A DNA stretch of 5,453 nt from Alphaproteobacteria bacterium UBA7371 (lineage in GTDB: Bacteria > Pseudomonadota > Alphaproteobacteria > UBA8317). Of the stretch, positions 1-5,453 are shown in pieces (position 1 is the stretch's first letter; each line of letters begins with the position of its first letter). Under the pieces are notes generated by a model, which ran no database searches, was not told the origin of the DNA, and saw nothing but the letters and a program-made list of their open reading frames with translations. The stretch lies in NCBI GenBank assembly GCA_002469865.1, contig DKOD01000045.1, forward strand, positions 17,966 through 23,418, in the 5' to 3' direction. A program made the position numbers and the translations under genes.

Positions 1-971
1 TGGATGTAACCTTTCCAGAAAGCCGCTTATTCCGTGCCATGGAGCGGGAAGGTCGGGCTTATATTCTTTATTTTGCCGCTGTTTTGCTGGCGACCATCGC
101 GGTTTCCGTTTGGCTTGGTCTTTCCATTGCAAGGCCCCTGGGCAGGCTTGCCCAACGTTCCCATGTCATCGCTGGGCGAACCGAAGGTGTGGGCGAGGTG
201 GACCCCTCACCGCTTGATGAATTTGCCAGCCGTGGTGATGAGATTGGCAAGCTTGGTGCCGCCATGCGCGAAATGGTGGCAAGCCTCAAAAAACGGCTCA
301 CGGCGGTGGATGATTTTGCCGCCGACGTGGCCCATGAATTAAAAAACCCACTTACGGCTTTAACCACGTCGGTGGAATTGCTTGGCAGGCCCCATGATGA
401 GGCACGGCAAAAAAAGCTGATCATTGCCATGGAGCGCGACATCAGGCGATTGGGGCGTTTGATTGACGATATTCAGGCTGCCACCAGGCTTGACCGTGCC
501 CTGGGTGATGGGCCTGGGATGAATGTTGACCCGGTCAAATTGCTTACCGAGATCATTGATATCAGGCGGGCAAGGGCACAGCTTGATGGTGTTGCCTTGT
601 TGTTGGACGGAAGCAGCCAGGGACGTCAAATTCTGGGCCGTGGGGAGCAATTAGGCCATGCCTTGGGCAATCTCATTGATAACGCATTGTCATTTTCCAA
701 CAAAGGTAATGTGATCCGTTTGACCATGCATGAGGAGCATCATGGCCTGGTGATTTTGATTGACGATGATGGCCCAGGTATCCCGAAAGATCAGCGCGAG
801 CGTGTGTTTGAACGTTTTTACTCCTCAAGGCCGGGTGAGAAGGGTCACTCAGGCCTGGGCCTTCCCATTGCCCGGCAGATTATCCGGCGCCATGGCGGTG
901 ATATCACCTTAGATGCTTCACCCACCGGCGGCCTACGCGTGCAGGTCTTTCTCCCATGGGGGCATGCATGA
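1..971 (+). CDS. chvG: Sensor histidine kinase, ChvG type (5' end outside window)
   Basis: This is a membrane-bound sensor kinase that autophosphorylates on histidine and passes phosphate to a response regulator, expected to be ChvI. The frame is open from the window edge, so the periplasmic sensor domain and true start are missing; the ATG at 39 is only an internal Met. About 322 residues are visible. In order they show a hydrophobic helix (about 63-130), a HAMP segment ending in GDEIGKL, the H-box FAADVAHELKNPLT with the phosphoacceptor His codon at 333-335, an N-box (NLIDNA, near 669-686), a G1 box DDDGPGIP (near 762-785), an F-box FERFY and a G2 box GLGLP (near 852-866). All catalytic boxes look intact. 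The stop overlaps the hprK start as ATGA, which implies co-translation. The ChvG assignment rests on the H-box sequence and on hprK lying directly downstream; the family call (HisKA/HATPase) is near certain. Confidence 0.9.
   Translation, partial: DVTFPESRLFRAMEREGRAYILYFAAVLLATIAVSVWLGLSIARPLGRLAQRSHVIAGRTEGVGEVDPSPLDEFASRGDEIGKLGAAMREMVASLKKRLTAVDDFAADVAHELKNPLTALTTSVELLGRPHDEARQKKLIIAMERDIRRLGRLIDDIQAATRLDRALGDGPGMNVDPVKLLTEIIDIRRARAQLDGVALLLDGSSQGRQILGRGEQLGHALGNLIDNALSFSNKGNVIRLTMHEEHHGLVILIDDDGPGIPKDQRERVFERFYSSRPGEKGHSGLGLPIARQIIRRHGGDITLDASPTGGLRVQVFLPWGHA
958..962 (+). promoter_or_regulatory. Shine-Dalgarno-like GGGGG for hprK
   Basis: A run of five G lies five bases before the ATG at 968, inside the last codons of the kinase gene. 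It fits the ATG at 968 and not the in-frame ATG at 956, so it decides the start in favour of 968. The match to the anti-SD is only partial; translational coupling through the ATGA overlap probably contributes. Confidence 0.45.
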
Positions 972-1381
972 AACTCCAGGCCAATGGTTTTTCCTACCGG
1001 GGAGAGGGCATCTTGCTGACGGGCCCTTCTGGCATTGGCAAAACCGGACTTATGCTTGAGATGATCCGCTCCGGCGGGCAGTTGGTGGGTGATGATGCTG
1101 TGGTGCTTCACAACCAATCTGGGAGCCTGTTCATGACACCGCCCGACGCCACCAAGGGCCTTGTGGAATTGCGTGGCGTGGGTGTTATTCGCTTGGAACC
1201 TGCCGAAAAAATCCTGGTTACCATGCATCTTTGCCTGGGGCATAAAATTTCTGAGCGTTTGCCAAATGCCCAGCAGGTTTCTTGGTTGGGGGTTGGCCTG
1301 CCAAGTTATTTTTTGCTGATGGATCAATTTGCCCCTGCGCGGTTGCATGCCTTGGTTGAAGGTCAGTTGCAGGCTTATTGA
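968..1381 (+). CDS. hprK: Short-form HPr kinase/phosphorylase
   Basis: The family phosphorylates and dephosphorylates HPr on its regulatory serine, in the cytoplasm. The 137-residue product is the C-terminal catalytic half only, as is usual in alphaproteobacteria; Firmicute enzymes are about 310 residues. Visible motifs are the Walker A loop GPSGIGKT (residues 19-26), the acidic pair D42-D43 in LVGDD, and the family signature GLVELRGVGVI (64-74) with E67. The start at 968 is chosen because of the ATGA overlap with the kinase gene and a G-rich site five bases upstream; ATG 956 would add only four residues. Oddity: aligning on the Walker A lysine puts Gln4 (CAG, 977-979) where the family normally has a conserved His, 21 residues before that Lys. 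HPr, with a matching target serine, is encoded three genes downstream. Family assignment is firm; whether both activities are retained is open. Confidence 0.9.
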   Translation: MKLQANGFSYRGEGILLTGPSGIGKTGLMLEMIRSGGQLVGDDAVVLHNQSGSLFMTPPDATKGLVELRGVGVIRLEPAEKILVTMHLCLGHKISERLPNAQQVSWLGVGLPSYFLLMDQFAPARLHALVEGQLQAY

Positions 1382-1479
1382 TCATGGTTGCAAATTCTTT
1401 GCTGTTGATTTTGGCTGGTCTCGGTTAAGTTCAGGTGATGGACGACCAAGCTTTCCCAATATTTTTGTAGGCATGTTCC
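1382..1479 (+). other. 98-base hprK-rapZ gap with two mini-ORFs
   Basis: This is the longest non-coding gap in the otherwise overlapping or near-overlapping cluster. It contains two very short frames, both in rapZ's frame: ATG 1384 to TAA 1428 (14 codons, hydrophobic, MVANSLLLILAGLG) and ATG 1438 to TAG 1470 (10 codons). Neither has a good ribosome site. I see no clear sigma70-type promoter pair and no strong hairpin. It may be an untranslated spacer, hold a secondary promoter, or carry a leader; nothing seen decides this. Confidence 0.4.
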
Positions 1480-2373
1480 ATGAAGCAGGTGATGATCATT
1501 GTGGGGCTATCGGGGGCCGGCCGCACCACGGCGCTGAGGGCTTTGGAGGATGCGGGTTTCCATACCATGGACAACCCGCCTTTAAGTCTTTTGCCCGATG
1601 TGGTGGCCGCATCAACAGAATCCCAGGTAGCCATTGGGCTCAATGTGGAACAGGTGATTGCCCATCCCGGCTATTTGGAAAGCTGGCTTGCTGCCCAGGC
1701 AAAGCAAGAATTGCCGGCCCGGCTTATTTTTTTGGAATGCCGCGAAGATGTTGTGATTCAGCGATTTTCTGAAACCCGCAGGCGTCATCCATTATCCACA
1801 GGACATACCACCCTAAGGGAAGCTTTTGCCCAGGAATCTCTTATGTTGGCGCCCATCAGGGACCATGCATCATTGGTATTTGACACCACCGATTTTACCC
1901 CCCATCGGTTGCGCGAAGAAATCCAAGCCATTGCCGGCCTGCCCATTAGCAATGCCATGGTGCTTACTATTTTATCATTTGGTTTTCGTAACGGTGTGCC
2001 CAGCGAGGCTGACTTTGTTTTTGATGTTCGGCAGATCAAAAACCCCCATTGGAACCCAGGCCTACGTCCTAAGACGGGCCTGGATCGTGAGGTCAGTGAT
2101 TATGTGCGTTCCGACCCAATCTATGAAGAATATGTGGGGGGTATTTGTGCGATGTTGGGCAAATTATTGCCGGGCATTATTGCCAGTGGCAAAGCCTATT
2201 GCACCATTGCCATTGGTTGCACCGGCGGCAAGCATCGTTCGGTGGCCATGGCCGAGGACTTGGGTAAGCGGTTGAGGAAGGTCCATGATCCATTGGTGGT
2301 GGTTCATGCCAATATGGAAAGTTTGCGGGCCGCAGAGCATGGTCAGGCCCATCAAAAGGCGTTATCCGGGTAA
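1480..2373 (+). CDS. rapZ: RapZ/YvcJ-family nucleotide-binding protein
   Basis: In enterobacteria RapZ binds glucosamine-6-phosphate and guides RNase E to the sRNA GlmZ; in other bacteria (YvcJ) it is a nucleotide-binding protein of less clear role. The 297-residue product has the usual two-part build. The N-terminal P-loop domain has GLSGAGRT (9-16), the following ALRALEDAGF block, a DNPPLSLLPD motif, and LIFLECRED with FSETRRRHPL. The C-terminal domain has SFGFRNGVP, FDVRQIKNPHW and the hallmark CTGGKHRS at residues 247-254, the sugar-phosphate binding loop in E. coli RapZ. The Walker A lysine is Arg15, a variant I recall in many non-enterobacterial members. The tail lacks the basic end (KRK) used for RNA binding in E. 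coli, so an sRNA-adaptor role is not supported here. The start has a weak TAGG (1468-1471) eight bases upstream. Confidence 0.93.
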   Translation: MKQVMIIVGLSGAGRTTALRALEDAGFHTMDNPPLSLLPDVVAASTESQVAIGLNVEQVIAHPGYLESWLAAQAKQELPARLIFLECREDVVIQRFSETRRRHPLSTGHTTLREAFAQESLMLAPIRDHASLVFDTTDFTPHRLREEIQAIAGLPISNAMVLTILSFGFRNGVPSEADFVFDVRQIKNPHWNPGLRPKTGLDREVSDYVRSDPIYEEYVGGICAMLGKLLPGIIASGKAYCTIAIGCTGGKHRSVAMAEDLGKRLRKVHDPLVVVHANMESLRAAEHGQAHQKALSG

Positions 2374-2387
2374 ATCTTAAAACCAAT

Positions 2388-2394
2388 AAGGGGG
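2388..2394 (+). promoter_or_regulatory. Shine-Dalgarno AAGGGGG for the EIIA gene
   Basis: The purine-rich AAGGGGG ends five bases before ATG 2400. It covers part of the in-frame GTG at 2394 and so argues that translation begins at 2400, giving a protein that starts MIGMVLVTHG like family members. Confidence 0.7.
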
Positions 2395-2399
2395 TGGGC

Positions 2400-2810
2400 A
2401 TGATTGGCATGGTGTTGGTGACCCATGGTCGCTTGGCGGAAGAGTTTTTGGCCGCCATGGAGCATGTGGTCGGCAAGCAGATCCAGGCAGAGGCCATATG
2501 TATTGGGCCTGATGACGATATGGAAGAACGCAGAAACCAAATTTTGGAAGCTGTGGAGCGCGTGGATACGGGCGAGGGGGCAATTTTGCTGACCGATATG
2601 TTCGGTGGCACCCCGTCCAATCTTTCGATTTCTGTGATGGAGCGTCCCAAGACAGAAGTGGTGGCTGGGGTAAATTTGCCCATGCTGATCAAGCTTGCCT
2701 CCAGCCGTCATGAGAAGAACCTCACCGAAGCGGTGAAAGAGGCCCGCGATGCTGGCAGAAAATATATTTCTGTTGCCTCCGCTATTCTGGCTGGTGAGGC
2801 CGATAGCTAA
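2400..2810 (+). CDS. manX: PTS EIIA component, mannose family
   Basis: This 136-residue cytoplasmic protein accepts phosphate from HPr on His9 (codon 2424-2426) in the motif VTHGRLAEEF. The second hallmark, LLTDMFGGTPSN, carries the conserved Asp next to the active site in the mannose/fructose EIIA fold. It consists of the EIIA domain alone; no EIIB domain follows in the same protein and no EIIB, EIIC or EIID gene is in the window. That fits the regulatory role proposed for this protein in alphaproteobacteria, where it is sometimes called PtsL, EIIA-Man or PtsM. It follows rapZ after 26 bases and precedes HPr by 3 bases, so it is surely in the same transcript. The start at 2400 is preferred over GTG 2394 on ribosome-site spacing and N-terminal similarity. 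The symbol is a family label; sugar specificity cannot be inferred. Confidence 0.92.
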   Translation: MIGMVLVTHGRLAEEFLAAMEHVVGKQIQAEAICIGPDDDMEERRNQILEAVERVDTGEGAILLTDMFGGTPSNLSISVMERPKTEVVAGVNLPMLIKLASSRHEKNLTEAVKEARDAGRKYISVASAILAGEADS

Positions 2811-2813
2811 GCC

Positions 2814-3089
2814 ATGCCGGTGATAAGCCGAGAGGCCGTTATTTTGAACATGCGTGGCCTCCATGCGCGTGCCTCAGCACAATTGGTTAAGACCTGTCAG
2901 GAATTTGATGCGGAAATCTGTGTCAGCAAAGATGGCACCCAGGTTTCAGGTTTGTCCATCATGGGGTTGATGATGCTGGCCGCAGGCCCTGGCAGTGTGG
3001 TTGGGATCAAGGCTGAAGGTGATGATGCCGAAGCTGCGGTGGATGCTGTGTGCGCCCTGATCACAAATCTTTTTGGGGAGGATAGCTGA
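2814..3089 (+). CDS. ptsH: Phosphocarrier protein HPr
   Basis: HPr carries phosphate from enzyme I to EIIA. The 91-residue length is typical. His17 in GLHARAS is the phosphate-carrying residue, with the conserved Arg two positions later. Ser48 in GLSIMGLMML lies 31 residues after that His, exactly the His15-Ser46 spacing of classical HPr. The SIMG(L/V)M context resembles that of HprK-regulated Gram-positive HPr, which agrees with hprK being in the same cluster. The gene sits 3 bases after the EIIA stop. The nearest purine-rich site (GAGG, 2796-2799) is about 14 bases away, so translation is probably coupled to the upstream gene. Its stop overlaps the enzyme I start by one base (TGATG). Function is clear; the nitrogen-type paralogue name ptsO/NPr is possible, but the Ser context favours an HprK target. 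Confidence 0.95.
   Translation: MPVISREAVILNMRGLHARASAQLVKTCQEFDAEICVSKDGTQVSGLSIMGLMMLAAGPGSVVGIKAEGDDAEAAVDAVCALITNLFGEDS
3077..3081 (+). promoter_or_regulatory. Strong Shine-Dalgarno GGAGG for ptsI
   Basis: A perfect GGAGG within the last codons of ptsH is seven bases before ATG 3089. It is the best ribosome site in the window and supports ATG 3089 rather than the in-frame ATG at 3098. Confidence 0.8.
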
Positions 3090-4840
3090 TGGGCATCATG
3101 CTTTCCGGTATTGGGGTTTCCAGGGGCGTTGTGGTGGGCCAGGCGGTGCGTGTGGATCGTGGTCATCCTATTATTGAAGCCACCCGTATCGGGCCCAAAG
3201 AGGTGCCCAGGGAATTGGGTCGGTTGGATGACGGGCGGGACCGACTTGTGGCTGATCTGGAAAAGGCCAGGAGGCGTCTGGCCCAGCAGGATGCACCAGG
3301 GATTGAAGAATTGGTTTCCCTGATTGGGGTCCAAATTGGTTTTTTGGGCAATTCCAGGCTGATGAGGATGTCCAGGACTCATATTGAAGAGGGCCTGATG
3401 TCAGCGCCGGCGGCGGTATCTGCAAGCATGGCCCAAATCGAAGAAGTTTATGCCAAGATGACAGATCCTTACCTCGCCGCCCGCTTTGAGGATATCGACG
3501 CCCTTGGTGGCAGGCTGCTGGACATCATGCTCGACCGTGATGGTGCCATTGGCCAATTGCCCGAACATGCGGTGCTGGTTGCCCATGAAATCACACCCGC
3601 AGACACGGCATGGTTGGAGCCAGGTCAGGTGGCGGCCATTGCCGCTGAGACCGGTGGGTTACAAGGCCATGTTGCCATCCTGGCGCGGGCCTTGGCCATT
3701 CCTGCGGTGCTGGGTGTCCATGGCTTGTTGGAGCAGGTGGAAACCGGGGATCAGATTTTGGTTGATGGCGCAGGCCAGGTGGTGGTCCAGCCCGATGCGG
3801 ACCAACAGGCCAAGGGTAAGGCCGCAGCCATGGCATTTTCTGAGCGTTTGGAACGTTTGCGCGCCAATGCAGATGAGCCTGCCTATTCGCTGGACCAAGT
3901 TTATTACAACCTTCAGGCCAATATTGAGCTGCCCCAGGAGGTGCCCAGGGCGGTGAATTGGGGAGCCAATGGCATTGGTTTGTTGCGCACAGAATTTCTA
4001 TTTTTGGAGCGGCGCAACAGCCCCAGCGAAGAGGAGCAAACGGAAATCCTATCCTCCATTGTGAAACAATTGGGAGGCCGTCCGGTCACCATCCGCACGT
4101 TGGATGTGGGGGGTGAGAAGGTTTTGCCTGGCTATGGCGAGTTGGATCAGGATGCAGAGAACCCAGCCCTTGGTCTCCGGGCCATCAGGCTTTCCTTGCG
4201 TAATGAGGAACCCTTCCGGGCACAGATCAGGGCGATTTTGCGGGCGAGCCGCCACGGGCCCGTGCGGCTTTTGTTTCCGATGGTGGCCACCATGTTGGAA
4301 ATCACCCATTTGCGTGGGCTTGTGGAAGAAGAGCGGGCCCGACTTGTGGATGAAGGCCTCGATATTGCGATGCCACCTCTGGGGATCATGATTGAGGTGC
4401 CTGCCGCCGCTCTTTCCGCAGACCTTTTGGCCAAGCATGTGGAATTTTTGTCCCTTGGAACCAATGATCTCACGCAATATACCTTGGCCATTGACCGCAC
4501 GAATGAGAAAGTTGCGCATCTTTATGACCATTTGAATCCAGCGGTTTTGCGGCTGGTTCAATTTTCCGTGGCAGCTGCCGAGCGGGCGGGGATCCCCATC
4601 ACCATTTGTGGTGAGATGGCCGGCGATCCCAGCCTCACAAGATTGCTGATGGGTCTTGGCCTGACGGAATTTTCCATGGTGCCCAGGTCTTTGCCCGAGG
4701 TGAAGGAGCAGATTTGCCAATCAAACCGATCACAATTAATGGCTGAGGTGGCCATGCTCATGGCTGAGGGCAATCGGGAGGCCATCGCTGGCTTCGTGGG
4801 CAACAACGAATTGGGCCTTAACGGAACAAACAAAAGCTGA
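3089..4840 (+). CDS. ptsI: PTS enzyme I (PEP-protein phosphotransferase)
   Basis: Enzyme I autophosphorylates from PEP and phosphorylates HPr, the first step of the phosphorelay. The 583 residues match ordinary enzyme I (about 575); there is no N-terminal GAF domain, so it is not the PtsP (EI-Ntr) type. The order is an N-terminal swivelling domain beginning SGIGVSRG, a helical HPr-binding insert, phosphorylated His194 (codon 3668-3670), then the PEP barrel. Barrel residues match E. coli with a constant +5 offset: Arg300 in LLRTEFLF, Glu436 in MIEVPAAAL, Asn459-Asp460 in GTNDLTQYTLAIDR, Arg470, and catalytic Cys507 in ICGEMAGD (4607-4609). Arg336 in TIRTLDVGGEK is the expected second PEP arginine. 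Oddities: the context of His194 is GGLQGH instead of the usual GG-x-TSH, and the HPr-docking helix (near 75-92) lacks the common AHLMxLED pattern. All catalytic residues seen are intact. Confidence 0.95.
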   Translation: MGIMLSGIGVSRGVVVGQAVRVDRGHPIIEATRIGPKEVPRELGRLDDGRDRLVADLEKARRRLAQQDAPGIEELVSLIGVQIGFLGNSRLMRMSRTHIEEGLMSAPAAVSASMAQIEEVYAKMTDPYLAARFEDIDALGGRLLDIMLDRDGAIGQLPEHAVLVAHEITPADTAWLEPGQVAAIAAETGGLQGHVAILARALAIPAVLGVHGLLEQVETGDQILVDGAGQVVVQPDADQQAKGKAAAMAFSERLERLRANADEPAYSLDQVYYNLQANIELPQEVPRAVNWGANGIGLLRTEFLFLERRNSPSEEEQTEILSSIVKQLGGRPVTIRTLDVGGEKVLPGYGELDQDAENPALGLRAIRLSLRNEEPFRAQIRAILRASRHGPVRLLFPMVATMLEITHLRGLVEEERARLVDEGLDIAMPPLGIMIEVPAAALSADLLAKHVEFLSLGTNDLTQYTLAIDRTNEKVAHLYDHLNPAVLRLVQFSVAAAERAGIPITICGEMAGDPSLTRLLMGLGLTEFSMVPRSLPEVKEQICQSNRSQLMAEVAMLMAEGNREAIAGFVGNNELGLNGTNKS

Positions 4841-4890
4841 TAAGCATCATCATATAAACATATTGTTATAGGTGCATGACCGAGGATCAG
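4841..4890 (+). promoter_or_regulatory. AT-rich ptsI-ahcY spacer with an inverted repeat
   Basis: These 50 bases are clearly more AT-rich than the flanking genes. They include TATAA (4853-4857) and its exact reverse complement TTATA (4866-4870) around an 8-base loop, plus a direct repeat of CATAT (4851-4855 and 4859-4863). TATAAA or TATTGT could act as a -10 element for an ahcY promoter, but I found no convincing -35 at 16-18 bases. It is too short for a known SAH riboswitch. No GC stem followed by a T-run is present, so no terminator separates ptsI from ahcY. Confidence 0.35.
4882..4885 (+). promoter_or_regulatory. Shine-Dalgarno GAGG for ahcY
   Basis: GAGG is five bases before ATG 4891. 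The alternative in-frame ATG at 4876 has only AGG at a three-base distance. With the start at 4891, residue numbering agrees with human AHCY (His55 in GCLHMT), which supports this start. Confidence 0.6.
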
Positions 4891-5453
4891 ATGGCAGAAT
4901 TTCAGGATTATAAAGTGGCCGATATGGGCCTGGCCGATTGGGGCCGCAAGGAAATCATTATCGCAGAAACCGAGATGCCGGGCCTGATGTCCCTGCGTGA
5001 GGAATATGGTGATTCAAAGCCACTTGCCGGTGCCCGCATTGCAGGTTGCCTTCATATGACCATCCAGACAGCGGTGTTGATCGAAACACTCATCGCCCTT
5101 GGTGCCACGGTGCGCTGGTCTTCTTGCAACATCTTTTCCACCCAGGACCAGGCGGCTGCCGCCATTGCCGCGGCTGATATCCCCGTCTTTGCTTGGAAAG
5201 GCGAGACCGAAGAAGAATTCTGGTGGTGTATTGAGCAAACGATTAAGGGTCCGGATGGTTGGACGCCCAACATGATCCTTGATGATGGCGGTGACCTCAC
5301 CGTGTTGATGCATGACAATTATCCTCAAATGCTTGATGATGTGCGCGGGCTTTCTGAGGAAACCACCACCGGTGTGATGCGCCTTTACGAAATGGAAAAA
5401 AATGGCAGCCTTAAGGTGCCAGCCATTAACGTGAATGATTCCGTGACCAAATC
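4891..5453 (+). CDS. ahcY: S-adenosylhomocysteine hydrolase (3' end outside window)
   Basis: The enzyme reversibly splits S-adenosylhomocysteine into adenosine and homocysteine, removing the inhibitory by-product of SAM-dependent methylation; it is cytoplasmic, NAD-bound and normally tetrameric. The 187 complete codons visible cover the N-terminal substrate-binding domain. They start YKVADMGLADWGRKE and contain GCLHMT with His55, the signature SSCNIFSTQD (77-86), ILDDGGDLT with the substrate Asp at 132, SEETTTG (155-161) and INVNDSVTK ending at Lys187, matching human Lys186. The NAD-binding domain lies beyond the window, so completeness cannot be judged. It is 50 bases downstream of ptsI on the same strand, so it may be co-transcribed or have its own promoter in the AT-rich spacer. 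The identity is near certain from the very high similarity to family members, including the human enzyme. Confidence 0.97.
   Translation, partial: MAEFQDYKVADMGLADWGRKEIIIAETEMPGLMSLREEYGDSKPLAGARIAGCLHMTIQTAVLIETLIALGATVRWSSCNIFSTQDQAAAAIAAADIPVFAWKGETEEEFWWCIEQTIKGPDGWTPNMILDDGGDLTVLMHDNYPQMLDDVRGLSEETTTGVMRLYEMEKNGSLKVPAINVNDSVTK

Noticed and set aside
956..967. Upstream ATG 956 as the hprK start
   Set aside because: It would add only MGAC, has no ribosome site, and the ATG at 968 has a G-run at good distance and the ATGA overlap.
845..1348. Antisense open frame of 167 codons across the chvG-hprK junction
   Set aside because: It overlaps two well-supported genes on the + strand and has a low-complexity, shadow-like composition with no motif.
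1329..1772. Plus-strand open frame covering the hprK-rapZ gap
   Set aside because: It overlaps the hprK end and the RapZ P-loop in another frame; its Cys/Gly/Arg-rich translation has no family features, so it is not evidence of a gene in the gap.
2352..2864. Antisense open frame of 170 codons opposite the EIIA gene
   Set aside because: EIIA is unambiguous on the + strand and the reverse translation shows no motif.
4049..4720. Long antisense open frame (223 codons) inside ptsI
   Set aside because: It lies wholly opposite intact enzyme I motifs, its translation shows no recognisable domain and is rich in His, Gln and Pro as expected of a reverse-strand shadow.
4790..4870. Possible terminator after ptsI
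   Set aside because: There is no GC-rich stem followed by a T-run; the only inverted repeat is a 5-bp AT-only one.
4841..4890. Possible SAH or SAM riboswitch before ahcY
   Set aside because: Only 50 bases are available, they are AT-rich, and no GC-rich stem or pseudoknot pattern is visible.

Overview
The window reads as a piece of an alphaproteobacterial chromosome. The basis is the gene order chvG - hprK (short form) - rapZ - EIIA-Man - HPr - enzyme I - ahcY, which is typical of that class, and the short HprK that lacks the N-terminal half found in Firmicutes. A ptsI gene directly behind ptsH points to a Rhodospirillales-like or related lineage rather than Rhizobiales, but this placement is an inference. 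Base composition looks moderate (mildly GC-rich by eye). All genes are on the + strand and packed tightly.

Layout: 1-971 is the 3' part of a membrane sensor histidine kinase (ChvG type), with the last transmembrane helix, HAMP, dimerisation/phosphoacceptor and ATPase domains. It overlaps hprK (968-1381) by ATGA. A 98-base gap without a recognisable gene follows, then rapZ (1480-2373), an EIIA of the mannose family (2400-2810), HPr (2814-3089) and enzyme I (3089-4840, overlapping HPr by one base). A 50-base AT-rich gap leads to the 5' part of S-adenosylhomocysteine hydrolase (4891 to the window end).

How it works together: enzyme I takes phosphate from PEP onto His194, passes it to HPr His17, and from there to EIIA His9. 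No EIIB or EIIC sugar-transport domain is present here, so this looks like the incomplete, regulatory PTS known in alphaproteobacteria. HprK would phosphorylate HPr on Ser48, which is present in the right context. The co-located ChvG kinase links envelope/acid-stress sensing to this carbon/energy phosphorelay. AhcY belongs to the methyl cycle and is a frequent neighbour.

No mobile element, RNA gene, CRISPR array or wholly new system was found. The points worth a second look are residue-level: a His-to-Gln change in HprK just before the Walker A loop, an unusual QGH active-site context and a divergent HPr-docking helix in enzyme I, an Arg-type Walker A in RapZ, and two small non-coding gaps that may hold regulation.
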